Source of the DNA: Acidovorax_G lacteus
Lineage (GTDB): Bacteria > Pseudomonadota > Gammaproteobacteria > Burkholderiales > Burkholderiaceae_C
DNA length: 64,000 bases
Reading direction: 5' to 3'
Assembly: GCF_039540375.1 (NCBI RefSeq)
Contig: NZ_BAABEX010000002.1
Span: 1 to 64,000, forward strand
How positions within the stretch are numbered: position 1 is the stretch's first letter; each line of letters opens with the position of its first letter. The notes under the pieces are model-generated. The model was not told the DNA's origin, did not search any database, and saw only the letters and a list, made by a program, of their open reading frames with translations. A program made the translations under genes and the position numbers. Shown here piece after piece: positions 34,424 through 43,448 of this stretch.

Positions 34424-34997
34424 GGCTCAGCTCCTTCAGTTTGTTTTCTTCAAAAATTTCTTCCCGCGTGCCTGTGGGAGTCGTCGGTGGGCCATTGTTA
34501 ATCTGCTGAGGGCCGGTGGTCACGTTGGCCTGCTTGGCATACACGACGGGCGGGTTCTTGATGTTGGCCAAGGTTTCGAGAGTGGCCCGGCATTGGCTTT
34601 GGGCCTTGAGCGCCAAGCGCAGCGCCGTTTCCTGCTGGCGCAGCAGGTCCGCCTGCAAGCCAGTCTCTGCCAATTTCACGAACAGCGACTGCAGGGCCAT
34701 CGCTTGGTTCATCAGCATGGCTTCCGCTGACCGCAAATCGCCCTTGTGCACCGTCTGGGTCTGCTGGCGTAGCGCCGCAATCAAAGCGGGCGTATCAAGC
34801 TGGTCTATCAACTCGCGGCGTTCGCGATTGGTGATGACCCGGAAACTCGCCATTTCCGGCGAAATCATCAGGTTGGCGAAGTTCAGGGCGGTATCTTCTG
34901 GCGTTGCGCCATCAATACACAGACGAGCTTTGCGGTTCAAGCGCTGTGAAGGAGGGCCGCTGTGAGCGGCATCAGGTTTTTTGTTGGACTTGCTCAT
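34314..34997 (-). CDS. Hypothetical island protein
   Basis: A 227-residue soluble protein, helical in the middle (RVITNRERRELIDQLDTPALIAAL, LRQQETALRLALKAQSQCRATLETLANI). Its C-terminal 36 residues run out of frame through the next gene and are Gly/Ala-rich, so the true C-terminus may be shorter or altered by a frameshift. It overlaps the preceding gene by 26 bp. No family recognised; such genes accompany Toprim/DUF3987 genes in islands of Burkholderiales. Confidence 0.6.
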   Translation of the reverse strand: MSKSNKKPDAAHSGPPSQRLNRKARLCIDGATPEDTALNFANLMISPEMASFRVITNRERRELIDQLDTPALIAALRQQTQTVHKGDLRSAEAMLMNQAMALQSLFVKLAETGLQADLLRQQETALRLALKAQSQCRATLETLANIKNPPVVYAKQANVTTGPQQINNGPPTTPTGTREEIFEENKLKELSHDKQQGLDAGATGAAGGTHPGAAAMAQVHRAEKRSR

Positions 34998-35493
34998 GGT
35001 CGTTTGCTTTACCGTGATAGGTGGTGAAACCAGCGCATCGCTGGAGCTGGCGCGTGAGGTCGCTTGCCAGGGTTGCATCGGCGGCACGCGAACCGATGCC
35101 GGCCAGCACTGCCTTACCGCAATACAAGCGCCCGGTGCCGCCGCGCAAGTGGACGCACTCCAGGCACAGATGCCGGTCATCCATCTCACGGTCGCGCTGG
35201 ATTAACCCCTCTGCCATTGCCTCGGCATCAGCAAGGTTCAGCCCCTTGTCCGTGAACCGTGCGAGCCGCGCCATGAAGGTGTCGATCTCCGCGGTGTTCA
35301 TCGCAGAGCTACTGGGCCAACACCAGCGGTCAAGGTTGGTGCTGATGTCGTTGGCTGGCAACTGCAGTGGGGCAACGAATTTTTCCGAGGGTGTTACCCG
35401 GCACGCTACGAAACCTATAAAACCCGGTTCTGTAGGTTTCGTAGCGTCACGATTTGAGCTTGTGGCCGATTTCAGGCGCTGCAGCCACTTCAT
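34972..35493 (-). CDS. Hypothetical protein with putative zinc site, linked to primase
   Basis: A 173-residue protein. The C-terminal half contains DRHLCLECVHLRGGTGRLYCGKA and LQRCAGF, giving a CxxC...C...C arrangement that may bind zinc. It starts by a 4-bp overlap (ATGA) with the end of the primase/helicase gene and overlaps the following gene. This order, primase then this small Cys protein, recurs in beta-proteobacterial islands. Role in element replication is inferred from position. Confidence 0.6.
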   Translation of the reverse strand: MKWLQRLKSATSSNRDATKPTEPGFIGFVACRVTPSEKFVAPLQLPANDISTNLDRWCWPSSSAMNTAEIDTFMARLARFTDKGLNLADAEAMAEGLIQRDREMDDRHLCLECVHLRGGTGRLYCGKAVLAGIGSRAADATLASDLTRQLQRCAGFTTYHGKANDHEQVQQKT

Positions 35494-37904
35494 CGCCGCC
35501 CCCCTTTCACCAGCATCGGGTGTAGGACGTAGCGCTCGCCGGGGCGGCCCCCCGCCGCACCACTGGGCGTGGCCTCGCGCACCAGCCAGCCGTAATCAGC
35601 CAGCAGGTCGGCCGCCTTGCGCACGGCATCTGGCGTACCCAGACCTGCCCAGTGCTTTACGGCTACCTGCCGTGGAGCGAAGGCATCCAGCAAAACCGCG
35701 TTGCTGTCAGTCAGCTTGCCTGACGTGATCTTGTCTAGCAGCTGCTTGGCTGTGCTGGTTTCAGGCATTACTGCAGCAGCGTACAAGCGCTCTGCATGCG
35801 TGCGCAGGTAGTCGGCCCAAGCCAGTGCACGTATCAGCTCACGCTCATGGATCAAGTTCTCGCTGTCCGGAGTGTCTACAAGGGCAAATATCAGCGCTAG
35901 GGCTGGGATCAGCTTGCGGTATTTGGCCAAGTGCGACACCAGAGCGGGGTGCAATTCATCACCACGCAGCTCCGTTTCAAATGGGATCAACCACTCCTCG
36001 AACAGGACCTGCGCCTTGGGCGTGAAGCGCCACTCCTGTGCGTCGCTGTTGGTGGCAGGCTGGAGTTGGCTCAGCCGCTCGAACACGGCCCATGCAGCCT
36101 GCTTTGCGGGGGTGTCGGGCCAACGATCCACGTACACAAACTCGCGGTTCACATCAGGCCACACTGTGAGCCCGAAGCGCTGTAGCAGACCATCATCACC
36201 TGCCCCGCCTGCCACGGCCTCGCGCACATAGCTCTGCACCTTGCCGGGTTGAATCCCGCCCAGCATTGCCAAACACACGCGGGGCACAAACGATTCACCA
36301 CGCCCGATGCGGTCTACGGCATGTCCTTGGTTACCGTCGTAGCCAGTCAGGTAGAAACCTCGAGCCCCTTCTTGGCCCTGTTTGTCCATGCTGCACAACA
36401 AGCCGTGGATTTCATCGCGGTACACCAGCGTGCCCCACGGGTTCACAGTCAGCAGATCGGCCAGCTTTTCCACAGTGGCATCGTTGACCACGTAACGGCG
36501 CATGGTAGGGGCTGGGGTGAGGTTGTTCGCTGACTGGAGCAGCGCGCGCGCTTTGGCTGGATCCTTGGCGGCCTGGGCTTTAACCTGTTTTTCATTCGCC
36601 TTGGCGGCCAGCTCGACCACCTTGCAATCGAGTTGCCAGGCTTCGTGCGCTGCCTGCCACTGTTCCCGCTCCGTTTTTTCAAGGCACTGCAAAGGCTTCA
36701 ATACTTCGCTCAGTGCAGGTGACTTCATCACACCAGGCCGGCCCACGATGGCGCCCCAAAGGTTGGGTGTCACTGCCCAGTCGTCGCGGGCCTTGGGCTT
36801 GACCACAGCGCGCGCACCGATCAGGCTAGAAAGCGCCACCAAAGCGCCTACTGCCGTAAAGTCAGGCGGGCACTGCATACGGTCCGCAATGTCAGCGACC
36901 CAATCGCGTAGCGCCTCGGGCAGCAGCTCTGCATCAAATGGGGCTACCGGCGGCAGGCCACTGGGCAAGGGTACGGGGTCTGCCCAGCCGCTGACGGTGG
37001 ATGCTGTCACGACACCATCAATACATGCCTTCACTGCATCCAGCCCCAGTAGTTGGTGCAGGTCGTTGAAGTCCGTTGCCTTCTCTGGACGGTTGTCGCC
37101 AAAGTCAGGTTTTGAAAGGTCACCGCCGACCGCCTGCGCCGCCTCGGCAGCTTTGGTTAGGCCGGGGTTCCCATCGGTGCGCCAGTCATCGTCAGCGGCC
37201 ACGATGATGCGCAGCGCCGGGTATTTGCCATGCAGCGCCTGGGCCACGGGCAGGAGGTTGCCAGCGTTGAAGGCCACTGCTACCGCGTGCCCCGTGGCTT
37301 CATGGATGCTTGCCCCGGTGGCGAAGCCCTCGCATACCACCAGCAGGCCCTTGGGCTTGCCCATGGAGTGATAGCAGCCCACCACACGCCCGCCGGGCAT
37401 GAATCTCTTATCTCCGTCGGGCGCTATCGTCTGTAGGCTGTGCAGCGTGCCGTCAACGTCCCGCAAGGGGATCACAAGCCGGTACCCATCACACCGGGCA
37501 CCGTGGGGCTGTATGCCCTTGCGTGCAAGGTACTCATGCTGCATGGCTGGTGCTGCAGCCTGCCACAGTGCCACCGCTGTTGTGCGGGCTTGTTGCTGGC
37601 GTTCGGCTAGATAGGCATTACGCTGCGCTCTCATTTCCTGGATGCGCCGGCCATGTGCATCGCGCTCAGCCTGAGTCATCGCGGTGTCGGGCTTGCTGCT
37701 CCAGGTTTGCGAAAAGCCATTACGCCAGCATCCAAAGGTGCCAGCCGGGACACCGTCACCATAGAGAACATACCAGCCGTCTTTGTTGCCTGGGGTGCCG
37801 TTGGTGCTAAATCGGTGCAGATTGCCGTCGTCCTGAATCAAGTCAGGCGGGGAAATGCCAGTGGCCGCCACTGCGGCATGGAACAGAGCTGCTGGGGTGC
37901 TCAT
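35490..37904 (-). CDS. Toprim/DUF3987 primase-helicase-like replication protein of the island
   Basis: An 804-residue protein. The N-terminal region (1-60, GNLHRFSTNG ... GTFGCWRNGFSQTW) is primase-associated. The Toprim domain holds VVCEGFATGASIHEA (E192) and VAADDDW (D238-D240). The C-terminal DUF3987 helicase-like domain has GRPGVMKS (388-395) in place of a Walker A loop. It likely primes or drives replication of the excised element, as in P4-like satellites. The ATG at 37904 has an AAGGGGG site and matches family N-termini. An in-frame ATG at 38102, 12 bp after alpA and with AAAGGA upstream, would add 66 unrelated residues. Confidence 0.82.
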   Translation of the reverse strand: MSTPAALFHAAVAATGISPPDLIQDDGNLHRFSTNGTPGNKDGWYVLYGDGVPAGTFGCWRNGFSQTWSSKPDTAMTQAERDAHGRRIQEMRAQRNAYLAERQQQARTTAVALWQAAAPAMQHEYLARKGIQPHGARCDGYRLVIPLRDVDGTLHSLQTIAPDGDKRFMPGGRVVGCYHSMGKPKGLLVVCEGFATGASIHEATGHAVAVAFNAGNLLPVAQALHGKYPALRIIVAADDDWRTDGNPGLTKAAEAAQAVGGDLSKPDFGDNRPEKATDFNDLHQLLGLDAVKACIDGVVTASTVSGWADPVPLPSGLPPVAPFDAELLPEALRDWVADIADRMQCPPDFTAVGALVALSSLIGARAVVKPKARDDWAVTPNLWGAIVGRPGVMKSPALSEVLKPLQCLEKTEREQWQAAHEAWQLDCKVVELAAKANEKQVKAQAAKDPAKARALLQSANNLTPAPTMRRYVVNDATVEKLADLLTVNPWGTLVYRDEIHGLLCSMDKQGQEGARGFYLTGYDGNQGHAVDRIGRGESFVPRVCLAMLGGIQPGKVQSYVREAVAGGAGDDGLLQRFGLTVWPDVNREFVYVDRWPDTPAKQAAWAVFERLSQLQPATNSDAQEWRFTPKAQVLFEEWLIPFETELRGDELHPALVSHLAKYRKLIPALALIFALVDTPDSENLIHERELIRALAWADYLRTHAERLYAAAVMPETSTAKQLLDKITSGKLTDSNAVLLDAFAPRQVAVKHWAGLGTPDAVRKAADLLADYGWLVREATPSGAAGGRPGERYVLHPMLVKGGRR

Positions 37905-38114
37905 GCTGCCCCCCTTGTCGTTCGGGCGGGCTCCGTCTGCGACGTTGCGCCGTGTGGAGTTGTTGCCAGCCAGCTCGATGGGGGCTACTAGGCTGGCAAA
38001 CGTGTTGCCAGCATTGATAGTGGCCGACGCCGGCAAGACACCTGTGCAGCTCGCTTTGAAGCTTGAACTGCCGGCAGATTGGCTGTTGTCCGCTCTGTGC
38101 ATGATGCCGTCCTT

Positions 38115-38432
38115 TCACTCAGCACCTTGTGCGGCGATCCATCTGCGTACGTCGCCCACACGCCATGCTGTGATCCGAGCGCCCAACTTCACTGGCTGGG
38201 GGAACGTTCCGTCTTTTACTTTGCGCCAAAAGGTGGCCGGTGAAAACGGCAGGGGCGTTGGGCGGGCGGGATACTTGGGGTCACGCACGAGCTGGGATTG
38301 ACGTGCCAGCGCGGAATCAGGCAAGTCGTCAAAACTCGGGATAGCTGTTTCCAAGCGGGCGTTAGATACCTTCGGCAAGGGAGAGTGTGTCTCAGGCGCT
38401 AGAGCATTTGTAGCCTGTGTTGGTTTGGTCAT
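38115..38432 (-). CDS. AlpA-family excisionase/regulator
   Basis: A 105-residue protein whose C-terminal half is an AlpA/MerR-like helix-turn-helix (FSPATFWRKVKDGTFPQPVKLGARITAWRVGDVRRWI). AlpA proteins activate integrase expression or aid excision. The N-terminal 45 residues are extended and polar. An AGGAG site lies 8 nt upstream of the ATG. It heads the minus-strand string alpA-primase-small genes. Confidence 0.85.
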   Translation of the reverse strand: MTKPTQATNALAPETHSPLPKVSNARLETAIPSFDDLPDSALARQSQLVRDPKYPARPTPLPFSPATFWRKVKDGTFPQPVKLGARITAWRVGDVRRWIAAQGAE

Positions 38433-38645
38433 TTGGTGACTCCTGTTGGGACCCAGCAAGCTGCCATGGCCTTAGGCGGCTCGCTGTGCGATGGCATGAA
38501 AGTGCGCACCTGACCGAGTCTCCAAATTCGTCTGCCGCTCGACAAACCCGAGGGGGGGGCTCACTCTTAGATTTTTTGAAACTCAGTGAGATAAAACACT
38601 TTAAAATCAATAAGTTGACCATCGAAAAATTCTTAGTTTTTCCCC

Positions 38646-38936
38646 ATGCGCAAAGCTTCTGGAAAACGGCTTCCCCACGGGGCAACCAGTTCAATAGTGC
38701 TAGCTGCCATCTGGAAGCTGTACATGCAAACTGGCCGCCCAGTGCTCGTATCCAGGTCCGATTTGGTGAAAGACGTATGCTTGCCAGAGACTACCGTCGA
38801 CAACCGATTACGCGTGCTGGTCCAGACGGGGAAGATCGAAAAGGAAGGGCACGGTCTGTACCGGCCCGTCCCTCAAAAGGTGAAACAATCTTTTGACAGG
38901 TACTGGCTTCGCCGCGGTTCGATGGGCTGGACCTAA
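38646..38936 (+). CDS. Small winged-helix-like DNA-binding protein
   Basis: A 96-residue basic protein, divergent from alpA. SRSDLVKDVCLPETTVDNRLRVLVQTGKIEKEGHGLYRPV (read as helix-turn-helix then wing) fits a winged helix that could repress the alpA/primase side. The upstream 38565-38645 is AT-rich with TTGAAA and TAAAAT boxes whose spacing (20 bp) is too long for a confident promoter. Function inferred from fold-like pattern only. Confidence 0.6.
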   Translation: MRKASGKRLPHGATSSIVLAAIWKLYMQTGRPVLVSRSDLVKDVCLPETTVDNRLRVLVQTGKIEKEGHGLYRPVPQKVKQSFDRYWLRRGSMGWT

Positions 38937-39293
38937 TCACCTCAAACGAGGTTAGATAGCGTCCCGAGAAAGAGAAATCGGGCCGGTGCCAGGCTCGCGA
39001 CGCACTGTCCGGACGAGGTGGTTCCGATTGAATACTTCCTCGCGACTTCAGACCGGGCAGAACGATGGCTTCCGATTTCAGGGTACCGTTCTGTGGAGCG
39101 ATCTCGCCTTATCTAGGCTTCAAGGGTTGAGGAATGCATGAGGGTGGCCCAGCACATGATGGCCGCCTACCGCATCTCCGGCGCCTCTTCATCTGAGCGT
39201 ACGTTGGAGCGCCACCCGGTTACCACGCCGCTCCAAGTCTCTATTGCGCTGCATGTTCTAACGCAGCCAGCATCACCCCCATTGCAAGCCGCT
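38937..39293. other. Non-coding stretch
   Basis: No gene is supported. A small hairpin ACCTC-AAAC-GAGGT (38939-38952) follows the winged-helix gene and may weakly terminate it. TTCCGATT occurs twice (about 39025 and 39069). No transposon ends are recognised. Confidence 0.35.
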
Positions 39294-39974
39294 TCATGCT
39301 TCAACCTCCCGGGTGCGCACCTTCAGTGGTGCAGGCTCCGCCACCAACTGATCGGCCGGATACGGATGCAGAAACTCCATGGCCGTTCTCGCATCGGCCT
39401 TGAGCCAATCAGCGTAAGCAGCTTCCGGCAGGATCACCACCATGCGTTTTTCATCGGTGGGCTTGTGGAACTGGCGCATGAGCGCATGCTGGTCGGCGTT
39501 GATGGTCAGCAGGGTGTAGCAGTGCAGCCAGGTGCCGTCCGGCTGCTTCCAGCGATCCCACAGGCCTGCTATGCCCATCGGGGCCCCATCGGCCCGGGTA
39601 ATGCGTGTGGCCACGGCCTTGCCTGACCGCCAGTCGGGCTCGTAGATGGCCTCAGCGGGGATGATGCAGTGCCGCCCGCGGTGCCAGGCATCCCGGAAGC
39701 TGGGCTTGGTGGCCACAGTCTCGCTGCGGGCGTTGAAGGTGTGGCGAGCAAGCTTGAGGTCGGTGGCCCAGTGAGGCACCAGACCGAATAAACCCGGCAG
39801 GGCTTCGTACTCGGGTACGGCCTCGTCCCCCACATCGGCATGCGGATGGCGGCGCACAAAGCTGCCCAGGTAGCCAGGCCAGAGATCGGATTTGGTCGGC
39901 GCCTGCGGAGGCTCGGCTTTGAAGCGTTCGGCGTAGGTCTTGGGATCTTGGACCCCTTGGTAGTGGGAACACAT
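39294..39974 (-). CDS. SOS-response-associated peptidase (SRAP/YedK/HMCES family)
   Basis: A 226-residue protein that forms a stable thiazolidine crosslink with abasic sites in single-stranded DNA. The catalytic Cys2 (MCSHYQG) is present and NARSE (81-85) supplies DNA-contact residues; KRMVVIL matches the family C-terminal strand. The ATG at 39974 exposes Cys2 after Met removal. It is divergent from umuDC, 151 bp away, forming a DNA-damage tolerance module on the island. Confidence 0.88.
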   Translation of the reverse strand: MCSHYQGVQDPKTYAERFKAEPPQAPTKSDLWPGYLGSFVRRHPHADVGDEAVPEYEALPGLFGLVPHWATDLKLARHTFNARSETVATKPSFRDAWHRGRHCIIPAEAIYEPDWRSGKAVATRITRADGAPMGIAGLWDRWKQPDGTWLHCYTLLTINADQHALMRQFHKPTDEKRMVVILPEAAYADWLKADARTAMEFLHPYPADQLVAEPAPLKVRTREVEA

Positions 39975-40117
39975 GCTTGTCTCCGCTCTGTGTACTTTCG
40001 CTGTTGGGCCGTTTGCTGGCTGCCTAACGCAGCTTGCTTGAGCCCTGCAAGTGGCGCACCTGGTGCCCGACAGCAGTGCGGGTGCACCGGGTGGGCTGCG
40101 GGGGCCTGGGCAATATA

Positions 40118-40133
40118 CTGTATTTATGTACAG
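40118..40133. promoter_or_regulatory. LexA box (SOS operator) overlapping the umuD start codon
   Basis: CTGTATTTATGTACAG matches CTGT-N8-ACAG exactly and is close to the E. coli consensus over its flanks (TA before, CT after). A TATACT -10-like box (40114-40119) overlaps its left edge. The umuD ATG (40126-40128) lies inside it, so transcription from this -10 would start at or next to the ATG. Confidence 0.85.
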
Positions 40134-40602
40134 CTCCTTGAGCCCCCAGTTTGCTGCGCAGCCCGTGCCGCTGGGCGAGGCACCTGTGTGGCTCCAGTAT
40201 CTGTCGGGACAGGTGCGCGCAGGCTTTCCGTCCCCGGCCGAAGACCTCGGGGCCCAGCGCATCGATCTGGCCTCCATCCTGATCCGGCATCCCCAAGCCA
40301 CCTTCTTGCTGCGCGCCCGTGGTTTGTCGATGACTGGTGCCGGGATCTTTGACGGTGATCTGCTGGTGGTGGACCGGGCCGAGCGCCCGTACTCCGGGGA
40401 CATCGTCGTGGCCGTGATTGATGAGGAGTTCACCTGCAAGGTGCTGCGCAACCGCGGCCGACAGATGCGGCTGGAGGCCCTGAACCCGACGTTTCCTGAC
40501 ATCGTTCCGCGCGAGGGCCAGACCGTGTTCATCTGGGGGGTCGTCGTGAGCTGCGTGAAGCTGTTCACACGCCGGCCGCAGACAACCCGGCGCGGGAAGT
40601 AG
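40126..40602 (+). CDS. umuD: UmuD-like SOS mutagenesis protein (S24 protease)
   Basis: A 158-residue protein that self-cleaves on RecA-ssDNA to form UmuD', the partner of UmuC in polymerase V. The cleavage site is A32-G33 (RAGFPSP), the nucleophile S68 (GLSMTG) and the general base K105 (EFTCKVL). The start codon lies within the LexA box and no ribosome site can precede it if the TATACT box is used, implying a leaderless mRNA. umuC follows 22 bp downstream. Confidence 0.9.
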   Translation: MYSSLSPQFAAQPVPLGEAPVWLQYLSGQVRAGFPSPAEDLGAQRIDLASILIRHPQATFLLRARGLSMTGAGIFDGDLLVVDRAERPYSGDIVVAVIDEEFTCKVLRNRGRQMRLEALNPTFPDIVPREGQTVFIWGVVVSCVKLFTRRPQTTRRGK

Positions 40603-40624
40603 GACTGGCACGGCAGGAGTGGCC

Positions 40625-41929
40625 ATGTTTGCCTTGGTTGATGGCAACAACTTCTACGCCAGCTGCGAACGGGTGTTTAGGCCCTCGCTGATCGGCAAGC
40701 CTCTGGTCGTTCTCTCCAACAACGACGGTTGCGCCATCGCCCGGTCGGAGGAAGCCAAAGCCATGGGCGTGCGCATGGGGCACCCCTGGCATGAGATCCG
40801 GCATCTGGAGCGCCAGGGCCTGGTGGCGCTGTCGGCGAACTTTGCGCTCTATGGCGATATGTCCGACCGCATGATGAGCCTCATTGCAGGCTTGGGTCAC
40901 ACGCAGGAGGTCTACAGCATCGATGAGTCCTTTGTGGACCTCTCGGGCATCCGGGGGAACCTGCAGGCCCGCGCACTGGCCCTGCGAGAGCGCATCCTGC
41001 AGTGGATCGGCATTCCCACCTGCGTGGGGATTGGCGAGACCAAGACCTTGGCCAAACTCGCCAACCATGTGGCCAAGGATGCGGAGCGTAAGGGCTGCTA
41101 CCCCGCCCATCTCTCTCAGGTGTGCAACCTGGCCAGCCTCACTCCGGGCGAACGCGAAGCGCTGCTGGCGAGCATCCCGCTCAAGGAAGTGTGGGGCATC
41201 GGCCCTCGCCTTGCGCAAGACATGCAGGCCCAAGGCTTGAAGACCACGCTCGACCTGGTGCGCATGGACCCCGCCACAGCGCGCCAGCGATGGTCGGTGA
41301 TCGTGGAGCGCACTGTGCGGGAGCTGCAGGGAGTGCCTTGCATCGCGCTGGAGCACGAACCAGCACCCAAGCAGGAGATTGCCTGCACACGCAGCTTTGG
41401 CAGACCCGTACAAGGCCTGCGTGACCTGGAAGAGGCCGTCTCTGAGTTTGCGACCCGGGCGGCCGAGAAGCTGCGGCGTCAGGGCAGCGTGACCGGACAG
41501 GTGCTGGTGTTCGTGCGCACGAGTCCGTTTCGGAAGACCGCGCAGTATTCGCGCTCCATGGTGGTGCCGCTGCTCCGCCCCACGGACGATACGGCCGTGA
41601 TCGTACGCGCAGGCCTGGCGGGCCTCAAGGCGATTTACCAGGAAGGATTCGATCTCACAAAGGCCGGGGTGATGTTGCTCGATCTGGCCAGCAAAGACCA
41701 GGTGCAGTTCGAGCTGGGCCTGGACGCGCACGAGAGCGACAAACGCCAGCCCGAGGCCCGGGGACGGCTGATGCAGGCCATGGATGCGGTGAACGCCCGC
41801 TGGGGTCGGCACACGGTGCGGGTGGGGACGGTGGCTGCAGCCGGGAGCCAGCGGGACTGGCGGATGCGCCAGGAGAGGAGGACACCGGCGTACACGACCT
41901 GTTTGGAGGATGTGCCGGAGGTGCGGTGA
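40625..41929 (+). CDS. umuC: Y-family translesion DNA polymerase UmuC
   Basis: A 434-residue catalytic subunit of polymerase V. FALVDGNNFYASCERVF carries the first catalytic Asp (D6); SIDESFVDLSG carries D100-E101. The helix-hairpin-helix and little-finger regions follow, and the length is that of UmuC (about 422). An AGGAG site lies 5 nt upstream of the ATG. Co-transcribed with umuD under the LexA box. Confidence 0.93.
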   Translation: MFALVDGNNFYASCERVFRPSLIGKPLVVLSNNDGCAIARSEEAKAMGVRMGHPWHEIRHLERQGLVALSANFALYGDMSDRMMSLIAGLGHTQEVYSIDESFVDLSGIRGNLQARALALRERILQWIGIPTCVGIGETKTLAKLANHVAKDAERKGCYPAHLSQVCNLASLTPGEREALLASIPLKEVWGIGPRLAQDMQAQGLKTTLDLVRMDPATARQRWSVIVERTVRELQGVPCIALEHEPAPKQEIACTRSFGRPVQGLRDLEEAVSEFATRAAEKLRRQGSVTGQVLVFVRTSPFRKTAQYSRSMVVPLLRPTDDTAVIVRAGLAGLKAIYQEGFDLTKAGVMLLDLASKDQVQFELGLDAHESDKRQPEARGRLMQAMDAVNARWGRHTVRVGTVAAAGSQRDWRMRQERRTPAYTTCLEDVPEVR

Positions 41930-42065
41930 AGTGAGGTGTGTACGCTGATCGCGTGCTAATCCATCCCGTCCAGTAGCGAAGAGCAAAAACCCACTCAGCA
42001 CATCTCAGCGGAAAGGTCATGTTGTCCTGCCGCCAGGGTTTTCGCTGCTCCGCTTGGGGAGCATC

Positions 42066-43448
42066 TCAAATCTCGTAGCGGTTTACAGGATGCCCGGCAA
42101 ATCGAAGGTTTGGGCTGCTACCCGCAGGGCATCTCTGTGGATTGCCGGCGATGTCCGTATCCCTCACAATAAGTGCGGTGCCCGCTCCCAGGTCGTTACG
42201 CGTAGGTGTAGGGGCGATCTGCGTAGGCCCAAGGGAATCAAATCCTTCCCTTGGGTCGCCGGGCACACTTGCAGTGCCCTCTCTGGCCGCGGCCACTTCG
42301 CCGTCGGCTTGGCGGCTGTGATTGACACGGCCGTCCTCGGATTCGAGGTCTTGACCCGTACCGCGTTCAAGACGGCCATTTCGAACATTCCCGGTATCGC
42401 TGCGAGCGTTGGACGGCAGGACGCCATTCGCAATGGCATCGAAGTCCGTCGAACCGGGGTACACACACAGCGGCTCGCCGGTCTGTGGGTCCACCACCTT
42501 GGAAACAGAATCGGGGTTGACACGCTGCAGCGGGCAGCGTACAAGGTCGGAAACCCCGGTATTGGCCGAAGTGGCGCGTTCCCCAGCGATGGGGGTATCC
42601 CTCGGAGAAGCTACCGGGGTTTTCTTTTGCCCGTCTTCCAATGTGACGGTGTTGAAGTCCTGCACACGCTGCGCTAGGCTTCTTAGGTCCCCCGCAGAGC
42701 GGATGGAAGTCGGGTCAAGCTCATCAGCTTGAACAGTCGAGTCCACCCATTGAGCTGCGGGGGATTTTTCGTTGAACTCTACCGATTCCACGGTGTACAG
42801 CGGATTGGGCTGATCGGCGCGAACCGTTTCCTTCACCGTCATCTTGGCCAGCATGACCTGACCGTTGACGTTCAGCGGGGCAGAGAACCGATGAATCGCC
42901 CGGATGTTGGGGTTACCGTCGCGGTCAGGCTTGCTCCGGCCTAGCACAGCGGATTCAAACAAGGCATCCAGATTCGCCACCGCCGCGGCATGTGCTACGG
43001 GCGGCTCAGACTGGCCCGCCGCCTTGCTGCTGAGCATCTTGTCCAGCGCATTGCGTGACACACGCGCGACGATGCCGCTGACATGGTTGGTCAAGCCCTG
43101 CCCCCTGGAACGCCGCTGCGGCTTCTCGGGCCTGGTCAAAGGTAGAGGCGGTGCGCTTGACTTGCCTGGCCACCTCCCAATCCCAAACCACCGCTGGAAG
43201 TTCGGCGTGCGAACCTGCACCCACTGGCCGTAAGCCAGCTTCGTGCGGCCTGCAGCCTTGGCGCGCTCGTAGGCCTCACGCCCCCCGTAGGCGCGCTCGG
43301 TTTCGCGGACTTGCGCATCGCCGGGCGCTCCTGCATCCCCTGCATTGCAATTGGCCGGGCAACGATTGAACGCCAGTATCGCCCGCTGCAGTGACTGCTC
43401 GGGGGTCTCATCGGAAAGGGTCGTACACCCGCGCGCCGGCGACAGCAA
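42066..43448 (-). CDS. LPD3-domain polyvalent/toxin-like protein, start uncertain
   Basis: A 460-residue frame. YGQWVQVRTPNFQRWFG (74-89) is the linker motif seen before toxin domains of phage MuF and polyvalent proteins. Residues about 121-232 (NHVSGIVARVSRNALDKMLSS, IHRFSAPLNVNGQVMLAKMTV) match the LPD3 (BECR nuclease-associated) domain as I remember it. VVDPQTGEPLCVYPGSTDFD (318-337) echoes the ADP-ribosyltransferase start motif GEPLVVYHGT, with His replaced by Pro and the rest of the domain missing. No ATG exists; TTG at 43448 is used, yet an open, hydrophobic, signal-like stretch continues upstream to a stop near 43530. It may be a decaying cargo toxin. Confidence 0.55.
   Translation of the reverse strand: MLSPARGCTTLSDETPEQSLQRAILAFNRCPANCNAGDAGAPGDAQVRETERAYGGREAYERAKAAGRTKLAYGQWVQVRTPNFQRWFGIGRWPGKSSAPPLPLTRPEKPQRRSRGQGLTNHVSGIVARVSRNALDKMLSSKAAGQSEPPVAHAAAVANLDALFESAVLGRSKPDRDGNPNIRAIHRFSAPLNVNGQVMLAKMTVKETVRADQPNPLYTVESVEFNEKSPAAQWVDSTVQADELDPTSIRSAGDLRSLAQRVQDFNTVTLEDGQKKTPVASPRDTPIAGERATSANTGVSDLVRCPLQRVNPDSVSKVVDPQTGEPLCVYPGSTDFDAIANGVLPSNARSDTGNVRNGRLERGTGQDLESEDGRVNHSRQADGEVAAAREGTASVPGDPREGFDSLGPTQIAPTPTRNDLGAGTALIVRDTDIAGNPQRCPAGSSPNLRFAGHPVNRYEI

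Noticed and set aside
39138..39626. A 162-codon plus-strand frame over the SRAP gene
   Set aside because: Most of it is antisense to the SRAP coding sequence, which has clear catalytic motifs.
41977..42055. Imperfect inverted repeat between umuC and the LPD3 gene as insertion-sequence ends
   Set aside because: The arms (about 18 bp) match only partly, no transposase or target duplication is present, and a simple convergent-terminator role is as likely.
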